A DNA stretch of 53,834 nucleotides, taken from Arenimonas malthae CC-JY-1. Its GTDB lineage: Bacteria > Pseudomonadota > Gammaproteobacteria > Xanthomonadales > Xanthomonadaceae. Location: assembly GCF_000747075.1 (NCBI RefSeq), contig NZ_AVCH01000203.1:1-53834 (forward strand). The letters are read 5' to 3'. Position 1 is the stretch's first letter, and each line of letters opens with the position of its first letter. The notes under the pieces are model-generated. The model worked only from the letters and a program-made list of their open reading frames with translations, did not search any database and had not been told where the DNA came from. Of this stretch, positions 8,708 through 18,323 are shown piece by piece. Made by a program: the position numbers and the translations under genes.

Positions 8708-10234
8708 TCAGTGCGCCGCGCCTTCCGAGCGTTCGGTGCTGGCGCGCACCTTGGCGACCTCGTCCTTGCTCACGCGGCCACCCGGGTTGCCCCAGCTGTT
8801 GAGCGTGTAGGTGAGGATGTTGGCCACTTCGTCGTCGGTGAGCTGGCTCATCGGCGGCATCACCGAGTTGTAGTCCTGGCCGTTCACCGTGACCGGGCCG
8901 CTGAGGCCGTTGAGCACCACGTTGATGAGCGCGTCGTTGCCCTTGGCCAGGTAATCGGACTGCGCCAGCGGCGGGAACACGCCCGGCAGGCCCTTGCCGT
9001 CCGGCTGGTGGCAGGTGGAGCAGGTGCCGGCGAACAGCGCGCCGCCCGCCTTCACCTGGTCCTCGAGGCTGAGCGTGCCGGCCTGCGCGGCCGCGGCGGC
9101 CTGCGCCACCGGGGCCATGGAGGCGGCCTTGTCGCCCAGGTAGGTCTCGTCCACTTCCTTGCCCGAGTAGATCTCCGGGTTCTCCGGGCCCTCGACCTTC
9201 ATGATGGCCAGCGCACCCTTGTTGAAGGCGCGGAACAGCGAGTGGTCGACCAGCACGTAGCTGCCCGGCACCTCGGTGTGGAAGTCGGCGATGGCGGCGC
9301 CGCCGGCCGGGATGAGCGTGGTCTGCACGTTCTCCTGGAAGCGCGTGCCGCCCTCGAACCAGACCTTGTCGAAGATCTCGCCGATCACGTGGAAGCTCGA
9401 CACCAGGTTCGGGCCGCCGTTGCCCACGTACATGCGCACGCTTTCGCCGACCTTGGCCTTGAGCGCGTTGTCGCCGGTGAGCGCGCCTTCCGAGCCGTTG
9501 AACAGCACGTAGGTCGGGTTCTCGTCGATGGCGCGCTGCATGTCGAAGGGCGCGTGGCCCTTCTCGCGGTACTTGGTGGTGGTGTAGAAGTCGCCCTGCA
9601 TCACGTAGAACTCGCGGTCCACCTTCGGCAGGCCTTCGGGCGGCTCGACCAGGATCAGGCCGTACATGCCGTTGGCCACGTGCATGCCCACCGGCGCGGT
9701 GGCGCAGTGGTACACGTACAGGCCGGCGTTGAGCGCCTTGAAGGTGAACTGCGAGCTGTGGCCCGGGGCCGTGAAGCTCGACGCCGCGCCGCCGCCCGGC
9801 CCGGTCACGCCGTGCAGGTCGATGTTGTGCGGCATCTTCGAATCGGGGTGGTTGTTGAGGTGGAACTCCACCGTGTCGCCCTGGCGCACGCGGATGAAGC
9901 TGCCGGGCACGGTGCCGCCGAAGGTCCAGAAGGTGTAGGTGACGCCCTCGGAGATCTCCAGGTCGACTTCGCGCACCTCCAGGTTCACCACCACCTTGGC
10001 CGGGTAATCGCGGTCGATGGCCGGCGGCACCAGCGGCGGGTTGGTGAGCACGGCTTCGATGGGTTCGCCCTGCGGCGGGCCGAAGTCGCCCTTGCGCGAG
10101 CCGCCGGTGTCGGTTTCGCCGTTGGCGGCGGCCGAGGGCTGGTCGCGGGCGTCGAGGTTGGCGTTGGGGTTGTCGCGGCAGCCGGGCAGGGCCAGCAGGG
10201 CGGCGATGGAAAGGGCGAGCAGGTGGCGTTTCAT
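8708..10234 (-). CDS. nirK: Copper nitrite reductase with C-terminal cytochrome c domain (NirK-cyt c fusion)
   Basis: Periplasmic enzyme of 508 residues reducing nitrite to NO. The N-terminus has a lipoprotein-type signal (LLALPGC). Two cupredoxin domains follow: MPHNIDLHG holds the type 1 His, the catalytic Asp and a type 2 His; [16 protein letters not shown] holds the type 2 His, type 1 Cys, His and Met; SSFHVIG near residue 300 holds the third type 2 His. A linker of Ala-rich sequence leads to a class I cytochrome c domain with CSTCH at 405-409 and candidate Met ligand in VMPPMS. Three-domain NirK proteins of this order are known, for example from Ralstonia. The cytochrome tail closely resembles the one at the N-terminus of the neighbouring NirS. 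First gene of nirK-nirV-SCO. Confidence 0.97.
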   Translation of the reverse strand: MKRHLLALSIAALLALPGCRDNPNANLDARDQPSAAANGETDTGGSRKGDFGPPQGEPIEAVLTNPPLVPPAIDRDYPAKVVVNLEVREVDLEISEGVTYTFWTFGGTVPGSFIRVRQGDTVEFHLNNHPDSKMPHNIDLHGVTGPGGGAASSFTAPGHSSQFTFKALNAGLYVYHCATAPVGMHVANGMYGLILVEPPEGLPKVDREFYVMQGDFYTTTKYREKGHAPFDMQRAIDENPTYVLFNGSEGALTGDNALKAKVGESVRMYVGNGGPNLVSSFHVIGEIFDKVWFEGGTRFQENVQTTLIPAGGAAIADFHTEVPGSYVLVDHSLFRAFNKGALAIMKVEGPENPEIYSGKEVDETYLGDKAASMAPVAQAAAAAQAGTLSLEDQVKAGGALFAGTCSTCHQPDGKGLPGVFPPLAQSDYLAKGNDALINVVLNGLSGPVTVNGQDYNSVMPPMSQLTDDEVANILTYTLNSWGNPGGRVSKDEVAKVRASTERSEGAAH

Positions 10235-10276
10235 CGTGCTTCTCCGGTCAAGTGTTGTTTCATCAACAATGGCGGC

Positions 10277-10318
10277 AGCTTCCCGCGAACACGCGCCGGA
10301 TTCGCTGATTCACGTCAA
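10277..10318 (-). promoter_or_regulatory. FNR/Anr-type promoter candidate of nirK
   Basis: Dyad CTGAT-TCAC-GTCAA at 10305-10318 (TTGAC-GTGA-ATCAG on the transcribed strand). A weak -10 candidate GAAGCT lies at 10282-10277, centre to centre 32 bp. The predicted start near 10270 leaves a 35-base leader. The dyad is one base off consensus in one half; the -10 match is poor. Confidence 0.65.
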
Positions 10319-10398
10319 GCGGATGCGGCATGGCGCAGTCTGCACCCCTTGGCCGGCGAGGGGAACCCCGAGGGCCGGCGAGAAAATCTCGCGGCCGC

Positions 10399-10440
10399 TT
10401 GACGTGGCTCAGTGGCCCGCGGCGCGCCGCGGTGCAGCAT
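10399..10440 (+). promoter_or_regulatory. FNR/Anr-type promoter candidate of the outer-membrane barrel gene
   Basis: Half-conserved dyad TTGAC-GTGG-CTCAG at 10399-10412 with -10 candidate CAGCAT at 10435-10440, centres 32 bp apart. The right half-site has two mismatches, so alone it would be weak; the identical spacing and the same hexamer as at 23587-23592 raise confidence. Predicted start near 10447, about 32 bases before the ATG. Confidence 0.5.
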
Positions 10441-10478
10441 CCAGGCGACCCGATACGGGCCGCCTATGGATTCGTGCC

Positions 10479-11678
10479 ATGACACTCGCAAGACAGATCG
10501 CGCTGGCGCTGGGTTGCGCCGCGCTGCAGGCCGCGGGCGCGGCCACCGCCGACGCCGGCGACTGGACCGCGAATTTCCGCTACCGCCATGAATCGGTGGA
10601 CGACGCCGCCTTCGCCCGCGACGCCAGCGCCGACACGCTGCGGCTGCGACTGGGCTGGAGCCGCGGCTTCGGGCAGGGTTGGTCGGTGGGCCTGGAAGGC
10701 GAGGGCGTGGCCGAGGTCGGCGACGACTTCAATTCCGGCGCCAACGGACGCAGCGCCTACCCGCTGGTGCCGGATGCGCGCGCGCTTGAAGTCAACCAAG
10801 CTTGGCTGCGCTGGCGCGGCGAACGCGCCGGCGCCACGCTGGGCCGGCAGCGCCTGCTGCTGGACAACCAGCGCTTCGTGGGCAACGTGGGCTGGCGCCA
10901 GAACGAACAGACCTACGACGCGGTGCTGCTCGAAGCCACGCCGCGCACCGGCCTGACCCTGCGCTACGCCTGGCTCGACCGCGTGCACCGCGTGTCCGGC
11001 GACGAAGCCCGCGACCCGCTGGCGCGCGAGCGCGACCTCGACGCGCACCTGGCCAACCTGGCCTGGCAGGGCGGGGCGGGCACGCTGGTGGGCTATGCCT
11101 ACGTGCTCGAGGACCAGGACGTGGCCACGGCTTCCACCCGCACGCTGGGCCTGCGCTGGACCGGCGAACGCGCACTGGGCGCGGCGAAGCTGGGCTGGGC
11201 GCTGGAAGCGGCCCGCCAGCGCGACCACGCCGGCAACCCGCGCGACATCGACGCCGACTATTTCCTGGTCGAGCCTTCGCTCACCGCCGCGGGCCTGGCC
11301 TGGAAGCTGGGCTGGGAGCAGCTGGGCGGCGACGGCGCCAATGCCTTCCAGACGCCGCTGGCCACGCTGCACGCCTTCAATGGCTGGGCCGACAAGTTCC
11401 TGGTGACGCCGGCCAACGGCCTGGACGACCGCTACGCCTCGGTGTCGGGCAAGTTCGGCCGCGGCAAGCTCGAGGGCAAGCTGGGCTGGACGGTCGCCTT
11501 CCACGACTTCAACGCCGACCGCGGCGGCGCCGGCTATGGCCGCGAATGGGACGCGTCGCTGTCGTTCCCGCTGCCGGCCGGCTTCAGCGGCCTGGTCAAG
11601 CTGGCCGACTACCGCAGCGACGGCTTCGCCCGCGACACCCGCAAGCTGTGGCTGCAGGTCGAGCGCAACTGGCCGTAG
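10479..11678 (+). CDS. Outer-membrane beta-barrel protein, alginate-export-like porin family
   Basis: Protein of 399 residues with a signal peptide ending near AAGAATADAG (about residue 25). The rest alternates polar and hydrophobic residues typical of beta strands and ends in ...WLQVERNW-P, close to the aromatic C-terminal signature of outer-membrane barrels. The early stretch FRYRHESVDD and the stretch GRQRLLLDNQRFVGNVGWRQN recall alginate-export family porins, which serve many substrates; the real substrate here is unknown. The ATG at 10479 is chosen because upstream in-frame sequence lacks a signal peptide and would overlap the nirK promoter. It sits between nirK and nirS and may be FNR-controlled, so passage of a denitrification substrate is possible but unproven. 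Confidence 0.8.
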   Translation: MTLARQIALALGCAALQAAGAATADAGDWTANFRYRHESVDDAAFARDASADTLRLRLGWSRGFGQGWSVGLEGEGVAEVGDDFNSGANGRSAYPLVPDARALEVNQAWLRWRGERAGATLGRQRLLLDNQRFVGNVGWRQNEQTYDAVLLEATPRTGLTLRYAWLDRVHRVSGDEARDPLARERDLDAHLANLAWQGGAGTLVGYAYVLEDQDVATASTRTLGLRWTGERALGAAKLGWALEAARQRDHAGNPRDIDADYFLVEPSLTAAGLAWKLGWEQLGGDGANAFQTPLATLHAFNGWADKFLVTPANGLDDRYASVSGKFGRGKLEGKLGWTVAFHDFNADRGGAGYGREWDASLSFPLPAGFSGLVKLADYRSDGFARDTRKLWLQVERNWP

Positions 11679-11698
11679 GGACCGCGCAGCGGCGCATG

Positions 11699-11732
11699 AA
11701 AAAGGGCCCCGCGATGCGGGGCCCTTCTTCTT
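11699..11732. terminator. Bidirectional intrinsic terminator between porin gene and nirS
   Basis: Perfect hairpin: stem GGGCCCCGC at 11704-11712, loop GAT, complementary arm 11716-11724. It is followed on plus by TTCTTCTT and preceded by AAAAA (T-run for the minus strand). It lies between the convergent ends of the barrel gene (11678) and nirS (11749), so it can stop transcription from both sides. Confidence 0.9.
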
Positions 11733-11748
11733 GCGCGGCATGGACGGC

Positions 11749-13951
<2,203 letters not shown>

Positions 13952-13987
13952 GCGCAACGAAGATTCAGCGCCTTCACGGACAGCGGT

Positions 13988-14030
13988 TTGACGGTCGTCA
14001 AATCCGCGCGGCTTGCGGGTAACTTACGGT
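13988..14030 (+). promoter_or_regulatory. FNR/Anr-type promoter of the TonB-dependent receptor gene
   Basis: Perfect dyad TTGAC-GGTC-GTCAA at 13988-14001, with a -10 candidate TACGGT at 14025-14030, centres 33 bp apart. Predicted start near 14037, 24 bases before the ATG at 14061. It shares the 209-base divergent region with the nirS promoter; the two box centres are exactly 50 bp apart. Confidence 0.75.
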
Positions 14031-14060
14031 GCCGGCAGACCCCGACACGCGGAGATTTCA

Positions 14061-16259
14061 ATGTCCATGACGACCCTGGCCCTGGCGATGGCCGCCGCGA
14101 TCGCGGCGCCCGACGGGGGCGACGAAGCCCTGCGCACGCTCGACGCCGTGGTGGTGGTGGGCAGCCGCAGCGCCGAGCCGGTGAAGCTGGTGGTCGGCGC
14201 CGTCAGCCGGGTGGACCGCGAGGCCATGGAGCGCCGCGGCGTGCAGACCATCGAAGACCTGGCCCGGCTGGTGCCCGGCCTTGACGTGGGTGCCGACGCC
14301 AACCGCTTCGGTGCCCAGGGCTTCAACCTGCGCGGGTTGGACGGCAACCGCGTGAGCGTCGAACTCGACGGCGTGCCGCTGGCCGATGGCTTCGGCGTGG
14401 GCCAGTTCGCGCTGGCGGGCCGCGACCTGGTGGAACTCGGCATCGTCGACCGCGTCGAGATCCTGCGCGGGCCGGCGTCCACGCTGCACGGCAGCAAGGC
14501 CCTGGCCGGCGTGGTGGCCTACTGGACGCCCGACCCGGCCGAGGCCGAATGGCGCGACGACGCCGACCAGGGGCAGGGCTCGGCCCGCGCCGGCGCCGGC
14601 AGCCGAGACCACGGCCGCTGGCTCTCGGGCCGCCTGCTGGCGCGCAGCGACGACGGCCGCCTCGCGGCGCTGGTGTCGCTGGGCCGCCGCCAGGGCGAGG
14701 AGATGCGCAATGCCGCGGACGACGCGGCCTTCGCCGCCAATCCCGCCGAATACCGCAACGACAGCGCGCTGGCGCGCTTCTCGCTCGACGCCGGCGCTGC
14801 CGGGCGCTGGAGCGCCATCTTCGAGCGCGGCGAAGGTTCGCGCCAGACCGACGTGCAGTCGCTGCTGTTCGGCCCCGGCCGCTTCAGCACCACCTATGCG
14901 CTGCTGGGCGACGACGAGTACGAGCGCCAGCGCTACAGCCTGGGCGCCGAATGGGAGCAAGTGGGCGCGCTGGGCCCGGTGCGCCTGCTGCTCTACCGCC
15001 AGGACACCACCACCGACCAGTTCTCCGACCAGTACCGGCTGGCCGACCGCGCCACGCCCTTCCTGTCGCGGCGCGAACGGCGCTTCGTGTTCGGCCAGGA
15101 AAGCACCGGCCTCGAACTCAATGCGCAGTGGCGCGGCGAATGGCTGGGCGCGGAGCACTGGCAGGTGTTCGGCGTGGACGTCGCGCGGCACGATTACCGC
15201 GGCCTGCGCGATGGCATCGAAACCAACCTGGCGACGGGCACCCAGAGCAACGTGATCCTGGGCGAAGTCTTCCCGCTGCGCGATTTCCCCGACAGCCGCG
15301 CCACCGAAGTGGGCCTGTTCTGGCAGGACGAGGTGCGCCTGTCCGACGAATGGGCGGTGGTGCCCGGCCTGCGCTGGGAGCGCTATGAACTCGATGCGCG
15401 CCCGGATGCGCTGTGGCGGGAGGACAACCCCGGCGTGGTGCCGGCCTCGCTCGACGACGAGTCGGTGACGCCCAAGCTGGGCCTGCGCTGGACCCGCGGT
15501 GCGCTCGGCCTGTACGCGCAATACACCCGCGGTTTCCGCGCGCCGCCCTTCAGCGACGTCAACATCGGCCTGAACCTGCCCAGCTTCAACTACGTGGCGC
15601 TGCCGAACCCTGGCCTCAAGCCCGAGCGCAGCGAAGGCCTGGAGCTGGGCGCGCGCTGGAACGGCGAGTTCCTGCAGGGCAGCCTGGCGCTGTACGACAA
15701 CCGCTTCCGCGACCTGATCGAATCGCGCGCGAACATGGGCCGCAACGACAGCGGGCAGCTGGTGTTCCAGTCGGTGAACCGCGACCGCGCCCGCATCCGC
15801 GGCATCGAGCTCGAGGGCCGCTGGTACCTCGAATCGCTGGCGGCGAAGGCGCAGGGCTGGTACCTCGACGCCACCGCCACCTGGTCGGAAGGTGACGACA
15901 CCACGCGCGACCAGCCGCTGAACTCGGTGCCGCCGCCGCGCGCCAGCCTGGCCGCCGGCTTCGAGTCCGCCGACGGCCGCTGGGGCAGCGAACTGCGCCT
16001 CACCGGCGTGCAGGGCGTGGATCGCGCCGACCAGAGCGCCGGTGCGCTGTACCTGCCGCCGGGTTACGCCAGCTGGGACCTGCATGCCTGGGCCGAGCTG
16101 GGCGAACAGGTGCGCCTGAACCTGTCGGTGTTCAACCTGGCCGACCGCCGCTACTGGGACTGGTCGGCGCTGCGCGGCCTGGCCGCGACCGCCGACGACA
16201 TCGACTTCTATTCCCGCCCCGGCCGCGGCGCCAGCCTCGGCGTGAGCGTGGATTTCTAG
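14061..16259 (+). CDS. TonB-dependent outer-membrane receptor, hemoglobin/transferrin-type family
   Basis: Protein of 732 residues. After a short hydrophobic leader come a plug domain (DAVVVVGSR, VQTIEDLARLVPGLDV, QGFNLRGLDGNRVSVELDGVPL, VEILRGPASTLHGSKALAGVV) and a 22-strand type barrel ending in a C-terminal Phe (GASLGVSVDF). The RGLDGNRV plug block and the GFRAPPF ... LPNPGLKPE blocks match the FRAP/NPxL pattern of heme-protein receptors, but no His is seen between FRAP and NPGL, so the ligand is uncertain: heme is the best guess, copper or a siderophore cannot be excluded. Divergent from nirS and preceded by a perfect FNR box. Confidence 0.85.
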   Translation: MSMTTLALAMAAAIAAPDGGDEALRTLDAVVVVGSRSAEPVKLVVGAVSRVDREAMERRGVQTIEDLARLVPGLDVGADANRFGAQGFNLRGLDGNRVSVELDGVPLADGFGVGQFALAGRDLVELGIVDRVEILRGPASTLHGSKALAGVVAYWTPDPAEAEWRDDADQGQGSARAGAGSRDHGRWLSGRLLARSDDGRLAALVSLGRRQGEEMRNAADDAAFAANPAEYRNDSALARFSLDAGAAGRWSAIFERGEGSRQTDVQSLLFGPGRFSTTYALLGDDEYERQRYSLGAEWEQVGALGPVRLLLYRQDTTTDQFSDQYRLADRATPFLSRRERRFVFGQESTGLELNAQWRGEWLGAEHWQVFGVDVARHDYRGLRDGIETNLATGTQSNVILGEVFPLRDFPDSRATEVGLFWQDEVRLSDEWAVVPGLRWERYELDARPDALWREDNPGVVPASLDDESVTPKLGLRWTRGALGLYAQYTRGFRAPPFSDVNIGLNLPSFNYVALPNPGLKPERSEGLELGARWNGEFLQGSLALYDNRFRDLIESRANMGRNDSGQLVFQSVNRDRARIRGIELEGRWYLESLAAKAQGWYLDATATWSEGDDTTRDQPLNSVPPPRASLAAGFESADGRWGSELRLTGVQGVDRADQSAGALYLPPGYASWDLHAWAELGEQVRLNLSVFNLADRRYWDWSALRGLAATADDIDFYSRPGRGASLGVSVDF

Positions 16260-16265
16260 CCCGGG

Positions 16266-16307
16266 TTGACCGAAGTCAGGGCGCCCCCGGGCGCCCGGTG
16301 CCCTAAT
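16266..16307 (+). promoter_or_regulatory. FNR/Anr-type promoter of the ubiT-nadA-nadB unit
   Basis: Dyad TTGAC-CGAA-GTCAG at 16266-16279, with -10 hexamer CCTAAT at 16302-16307, centres 32 bp apart. The predicted start is 16314, which is the A of an ATG opening a 13-codon frame. The box begins six bases after the receptor stop codon. Confidence 0.75.
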
Positions 16308-16335
16308 GCCGCCATGACGGGGCAGGAGGACGCAC

Positions 16336-16446
16336 ATGGCCAGGCTGGCGCTTGAACTGGCGCCGGAGCCGGCCGTGCCCGCCCGTTTCCTGCGCACCGC
16401 GCCGCCGGCCTCCATTCCAACGCGGGAGACTCCCCATGAACCCTGA
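16336..16446 (+). CDS. Possible 36-residue leader peptide overlapping the ubiT start
   Basis: Small open frame beginning at ATG 16336, six bases after a perfect Shine-Dalgarno AGGAGG at 16324-16329. It ends with TGA at 16444-16446, eleven bases inside ubiT in another frame. The peptide is rich in Ala, Pro and Arg with no recognised motif. The strong ribosome site so close to the predicted FNR-dependent transcript start suggests it is translated, perhaps coupling translation into ubiT. It could also be chance in GC-rich DNA. Confidence 0.4.
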   Translation: MARLALELAPEPAVPARFLRTAPPASIPTRETPHEP

Positions 16447-17290
16447 ACCCAGCGCCCTGGCGCTGCTGCGCCGTGGCATCGACGGACTCGACGACGCCAT
16501 GCTGCTCCTGCTCGCCGGGCGCCGCCGCCTGGTGGGCGCCGCCGCCACGCTGAAACAGCGCGCCGGCCTGCCACCGCGTGATCCCGAGCGCGAACTGCGC
16601 GTGCTGGCCCGCGGCCTGGGCCTGGCGCGCCGCCTCGGGCTGCCGCCGGAACTCGCGCGCGGCCAGCTGTCGCTGGTGATCGCCGACGCCTGGCGCCAGC
16701 AGGGCCTGGACGATGCGCAGGACGAGGACGACGACGCCATCGAGGGCGTGGCCATGCGGCCGGCGCTGGCGGGCCCGCCAGCCGAAGGTCCCGCCGAACC
16801 ACGCCGCCGCCTGCTGCGCTGGCTGCCGCCGCCGAAACGCTGGGCGCCGCTGCTGTCGCGCCTGCCGCAGGCCTGGCAGCAGCGCGCGCTGGAAGCCGCG
16901 GTGGGCCGACTGCTGGCCGCGCCGCTGGCCAAGGGCGAGCTGGACTTCATGCGCGGCCGGCGGCTGGGCATCGCGGTTCCGGACCTGGGCCTGTCGTGGG
17001 TGTTGGAATTGCAGGGCGACCGCCTGCGCGCCAGCGACGAACCCGCCGAAGCCACCGTGCGCGGCAGCGCCACCGACCTGCTGCTGCTCGCCAGCCGGCT
17101 CGAAGACGCCGACACGCTGTTCTTCCAGCGCCGGCTCGAACTGACCGGCGACACCGAGCTCGGCCTCACCGCACGCAACCTGCTCGACCGCCTGCCCTGG
17201 GAATCGGTGCCACTGGGTGCGCGCATCGCCCTCAACCGCGGCGCGCGCCTGGCGCGCGACGCCCGCGACGCCTACCGGGAGCAGGCATGA
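16436..17290 (+). CDS. ubiT: Chorismate mutase-like domain fused to UbiT (SCP2-type, O2-independent ubiquinone synthesis)
   Basis: Protein of 284 residues in two parts. Residues about 5-95 resemble an AroQ-type chorismate mutase: LRRGIDGLDDAMLLLLAGRRRLV, then KQRAGLPPRDPERELRVL; equivalents of the E. coli active-site Arg11, Arg28, Lys39, Asp48, Arg51 and Glu52 can be placed. After an acidic and Pro-rich linker, residues about 135-280 match UbiT: LAKGELDFMRGRRLGIAVPDLGLSW and DTLFFQRRLELTGDTELGL are nearly word-for-word UbiT. UbiT is the lipid-binding SCP2-like member of the UbiTUV system that makes ubiquinone without O2. Its stop overlaps the nadA start. Known UbiT proteins such as E. coli's lack the N-terminal domain. 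Confidence 0.88.
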   Translation: MNPEPSALALLRRGIDGLDDAMLLLLAGRRRLVGAAATLKQRAGLPPRDPERELRVLARGLGLARRLGLPPELARGQLSLVIADAWRQQGLDDAQDEDDDAIEGVAMRPALAGPPAEGPAEPRRRLLRWLPPPKRWAPLLSRLPQAWQQRALEAAVGRLLAAPLAKGELDFMRGRRLGIAVPDLGLSWVLELQGDRLRASDEPAEATVRGSATDLLLLASRLEDADTLFFQRRLELTGDTELGLTARNLLDRLPWESVPLGARIALNRGARLARDARDAYREQA

Positions 17291-18321
17291 ACGCTGCAAC
17301 CAAACCCCGGGACGACTTCGCGCCGCGCTGGCGCGAGGGCCTGGACGAGGAATACGCCGCGCTCTCGGCCACGCTCGAACGGCTGGTGCCTTGCCTGGAA
17401 GTGCCGCTGCACCTGCCGTGGATCGACGCGATCCGCCGGCTCAAGCGCGAACGCGGCGCGGTGCTGATGGCGCACAGCTACCAATCGCCGGAAATCTTCC
17501 ACGGCGTCGCCGACGTCACCGGCGATTCGCTGGCGCTGGCGCAGGCGGCCGCCACCTGCGACGCCGAGGTGGTGGTGCTGTGCGGCGTGCACTTCATGGC
17601 CGAGACCGCGAAGATCCTGGCGCCGCGCGTGAAGGTGCTCATTCCCGACGCCCGCGCCGGCTGTTCGCTGGCCGACGCCATCACCGCCGCAGACGTGCGC
17701 GCGCTGCGCGCCCGCCACCCGGGCGCGCCGGTGGTGAGCTACGTGAACACCACGGCGGAAGTGAAGGCCGAGTCCGACGCCTGCTGCACCTCGGCCAACG
17801 CCGTGCAGGTGGTGGAGGCGATGGGCGCCGACAAGGTGATCTTCCTGCCCGACCGCTACCTGGGCGCGCACGTGGCCAGCCGCACCGACGTGCAGCTGGT
17901 GCTCTGGGACGGCCGCTGCGAGGTGCACGAGACCTTCACCGCCGCGCAGGCGCGGCGTGCCCGCGAACGTTACGACGCGCGCCTGGTGGCGCACCCCGAG
18001 TGCCCGCCGGAGGTGCTGGCCGAAGCCGATTTCGTCGGCTCCACCACCGCCATGGGCGCCTGGCTGGAACGCGAGCAGCCCGAACGCGTGGCGCTGATCA
18101 CCGAGTGTTCGCTGGCCGACAACCTGCGCCTGCAGTTCCCGGCCACCGAATTCATCAAACCCTGCAACCTCTGCCCGCACATGAAGCGCATCACGCTGCA
18201 GAACATCCATGCCTGCCTGCGCGACCTGTCCGGCGAAGTCATCGTGCCTGGCGACGTGGCGGCGCGCGCCCGCCGGGCGCTGGAACGCATGCTGGCGGTC
18301 GGCCGGCGCGACGCGGCCTGA
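17287..18321 (+). CDS. nadA: Quinolinate synthase NadA
   Basis: Cytoplasmic 4Fe-4S enzyme of 344 residues condensing iminoaspartate with dihydroxyacetone phosphate to quinolinate for NAD synthesis. Family landmarks: [66 protein letters not shown], and PCNLCPHMKRITLQNI; the three cluster Cys sit in LCGVHF, DACCTS and CNLCPH. The ATG at 17287 overlaps the ubiT stop (ATGA), so it is translated with ubiT and may respond to the same FNR promoter. Confidence 0.98.
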   Translation: MNAATKPRDDFAPRWREGLDEEYAALSATLERLVPCLEVPLHLPWIDAIRRLKRERGAVLMAHSYQSPEIFHGVADVTGDSLALAQAAATCDAEVVVLCGVHFMAETAKILAPRVKVLIPDARAGCSLADAITAADVRALRARHPGAPVVSYVNTTAEVKAESDACCTSANAVQVVEAMGADKVIFLPDRYLGAHVASRTDVQLVLWDGRCEVHETFTAAQARRARERYDARLVAHPECPPEVLAEADFVGSTTAMGAWLEREQPERVALITECSLADNLRLQFPATEFIKPCNLCPHMKRITLQNIHACLRDLSGEVIVPGDVAARARRALERMLAVGRRDAA

Positions 18322-18323
18322 GC

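Noticed and set aside
10246-10270. Inverted repeat TTGTT-N5-AACAA upstream of nirK, considered as NsrR or FNR site
   Set aside because: The five-base spacer does not fit FNR and the half-sites do not match a remembered NsrR or NorR consensus; probably chance or part of the leader structure.
14058-16802. Frame of 914 codons antisense to the TonB receptor
   Set aside because: No motif, Ala/Arg/Gln-rich mirror of a well-supported receptor with plug and barrel signatures.
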